Part shown: in pieces, positions 61,640-64,000 of the stretch
Position numbering within the stretch: position 1 is the stretch's first letter
How the letters are laid out: the number at the start of each line of letters is the position of its first letter
Assembly (NCBI GenBank): GCA_944470555.2
Contig: OX104130.1
Coordinates: 45,603,491 to 45,667,490 of the forward strand
Direction: 5' to 3'
Source: Heterobilharzia americana
Taxonomy: Eukaryota; Platyhelminthes; Trematoda; Strigeidida; Schistosomatidae
Length of the DNA stretch: 64,000 nt
The notes under the pieces: generated by a model
Seen by the model: the letters and a program-made list of their open reading frames with translations, nothing else
Told to the model about the DNA's origin: nothing
The model's database searches: none
Translations under genes and position numbers: made by a program

Positions 61640-64000
61640 CAGATACCACTTGTTTTGGTTTGACGCTTGTAATTTTCTGTTTCTATACAGAGTCAAACTG
61701 TTCGACCTCTGTTTGCAGATGGTTTCCTATACGGATGTCTAAGTAATGCCAAGTACCCATGATGTTGAATTCATATTTGTGACTAGCAGTGAAAACTAGG
61801 TGTCAAAGTAAATTTAAAGTAAACGTTGAACTTTAATATAAGTAGAGAAGAAACATATGACGAAAAATGTTTTTGATTTATTAAATTTCAGTCGTATTTT
61901 TCATGCGCATACTGTATGTACATAAATATGTATATTATTTTGTACCTCTTTGTCTTGTTTAGTATTCATTTGTTCGAATCTTAACTACTGAATATCTTTA
62001 TTATAGGTGGTTTTTTTAATGAAAATCTGTCACCTTAATAAGATCCTTAGTGTTGAAGGTTCGTTAGTAAATGATATGAACTGTTAGATGGAGGAAATGA
62101 TCACTTCAGTTTCAAAGCGATCTGTGAAATAGGCTTACTATATTACAGAATGTTTGGCTTATATATCAGCAGCCGAATTTTTTGAAAATCCTTTAAATAA
62201 GAAGCGTTTGACAACTTTAGGTTGTTGAGATGATGAAGAATATGTACAGGAGGATGATTCTGCTGGTGTTCTTTTCTCTAGGCTGGATGCTTTAATCGTA
62301 AAGCTTTTCATTCTCATTCTTTGTACATTTTATAGTTATGTGAGTCGTTGATAGTTTTTGACAAGTTATGTTTTTCAAACTTTCCATGGAAAAAATCAAC
62401 CAACAGAGGTATTGAAGGTGAGTCTATTACCTCGCCATCCATCGTCCTATATATATTTGTTTGTTAGATCTGGAAGGAAGCATGAAAACATGCCTAAGAG
62501 GAAGCTTCTTGAGGTGATGTATTAAAATAGCAGCATTTATTCTATGGAAGTGAAAGATATAACGTGGAAAGCCAGTGGTTTCTCTTATTAGGATATTTTG
62601 CAAACAGAGGGACAATACTCACAGAGATCACCCCCTTCCCTGACAGAATGGTATTGTGATCGGGTCAACAAAAGAAATGTGTCACGCGGGAGGTGTTTTA
62701 AAATTTCATTATTCTCTGAATCATGTACCTCAACGAGCCATTTTGTGATTGAGTGGTGAGGAGTTATTCATGTATAATAACGGACGAAGGAGAATACCTT
62801 CTATAGTACCATGTCCTTAGAAATTGTGAATCGGACAATAAAAGGAGATGCGGTACTTCAACAAAAGTACTCTTTTCAGCAATTCTGTCGTGTATATTCA
62901 GCATCTGACCATCTGTCAGAAATAATAGAGGCAATAATACCCCAGATGTTACTTCCAGTGTGAAATAACTGAAACTGTAATGAGTGGTAAAGATCAGACA
63001 AAGTGTGACTAAAATTACTGAAAGGTAGAAAAATTTCAATGGGATTGCGCCTTACATTACAGCCTTTGGATGCTCAAGAGTGACCAGAAGAAAACAGATG
63101 CAGAGGTGGACAAAATAAGAGTGTTAGTCTTCATGACATTGGGAAGATGATGAAAGGAAATAGAATTTAATGATTTTCTTCACGTTCACTTTTTCATACA
63201 TTTAAAAAAAGAACATCTTTAAGAACCTTTAGGTGGCCATTCACTACACACACCAATCAGTGGTAAACAAGCCTCTGCTCTTAAGCTCTGCTAAGAGTCT
63301 ATTAAGTTCATCACAAGGCAGAGTGTTATGCCTTGAACAGTTAGGAAGGCATGTGTGCGATACCATACAAAACTAACATAGCACAAAAGTTTTTTTCTGA
63401 AAGAAAAACGAAAGAACGGTTTCAGAATTGGAATAATAACTGCACATAACTCTCAAGTGACAACCAAAGCACCAAAGACTTCAATGAATGAAGTAGAGTA
63501 GGTGATTTCTACAATAGAATAGCATTTTCACACACATTTTATTTCACATAAACGAGAAAGTGCTCACAAATGCATTTCTGCTCAAGGTTGTAATTCATAT
63601 AATACTGTAGAGTACTCTTAACGATGTTCTATTCATGTTGGGAGTCAGTCAGGTTTTGTAAAGGATATTTGAGTAACCGTATACAACCCATGAGACTATT
63701 AATGTACCCTACAGTGACTGTTTATGTCATCTTTAGTGATGATGTAGTTGATATTCAGAATCTGGTGTGTAAGCATGTGGAGTGCACATAACACTGGTTC
63801 TTATCCCACCGATCAAATGGGAGCAATATAATAGACAACATATTATGATGTGACTTGGTAAAATCTCTGTTAAATCAATTTCAAGGGCGCTATCATCAAA
63901 GACAGTAGAAAGCAAGAAGATTTCTAGTAAATGTCCCATTTTCAGTTAAATTCATCTTGATAAACATACATTGTAATCGCATCACCATTACTGAATCTAG
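61640..64000. other. no gene recognised
   Basis: AT-rich sequence to the window end. The frames at 62,764-63,039 (-) and 63,733-63,939 (-) have no recognised domain or supporting splice context. Confidence 0.4.

Overview
This is 64 kb of AT-rich, intron- and intergenic-like eukaryotic DNA. It is almost certainly from a flatworm, most likely a schistosome or close trematode relative. The reasons are the mix of repeats: RTE-type LINEs, several Penelope-like elements (PLEs) with GIY-YIG endonuclease remnants, a CR1/Jockey-like LINE, Ty3/Gypsy remnants, and above all short tRNA-like SINEs that carry a hammerhead ribozyme, as in the Smα family of Schistosoma. No complete protein-coding host gene, rRNA or tRNA gene was found. 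The species cannot be fixed from the sequence alone.

Layout. 1-6.4 kb: no gene recognised, apart from a possible splice donor at the very start. 6.4-7.75 kb: a 5'-truncated PLE flanked by a 373-bp inverted copy of its own 3' end. 8.2 kb: a SINE with an apparently intact hammerhead ribozyme (- strand). 9.6-10.8 kb: a Ty3/Gypsy integrase/LTR remnant (- strand). 13.1-15.4 kb: two 128-bp direct repeats, a Gag-like fragment and a PLE GIY-YIG remnant. 16.6-20.0 kb: a nearly full-length but broken RTE LINE (+). 21-25 kb: three decayed hammerhead SINEs.

25,240-48,209 is dominated by a giant inverted repeat. Two arms of 10,262 bp (25,240-35,501 and 37,948-48,209) pair base for base under x -> 73,449 - x, with no indel seen in any block compared, around a 2,446-bp spacer. 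Each arm carries, from outside inward, a candidate host exon, a PLE tail with a decayed hammerhead, a PLE 3' region, a CR1-like LINE, a PLE reverse transcriptase plus GIY-YIG, and a 5'-truncated RTE LINE whose 3' end sits at the inner edge. Both edges suggest the right arm is the older copy. Its outer flank continues a diverged paralogous unit also seen at 53.2-53.7 kb, and its inner flank keeps RTE 3'-terminal bases that the left arm lacks.

48.2-64 kb: paralogous exon-like fragments, a PLE reverse-transcriptase fragment (49.1-49.85 kb), a second plausible hammerhead (57.57 kb, +), a LINE C-terminal tail (58.96 kb) and a decayed hammerhead SINE (61.5 kb, -). The elements do not form a pathway; they record successive insertions. 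The most notable points are the near-perfect 10-kb inverted duplication with RTE-associated breakpoints, the series of hammerhead SINEs in different states of decay, and the mosaic identity between RTE copies that suggests gene conversion.
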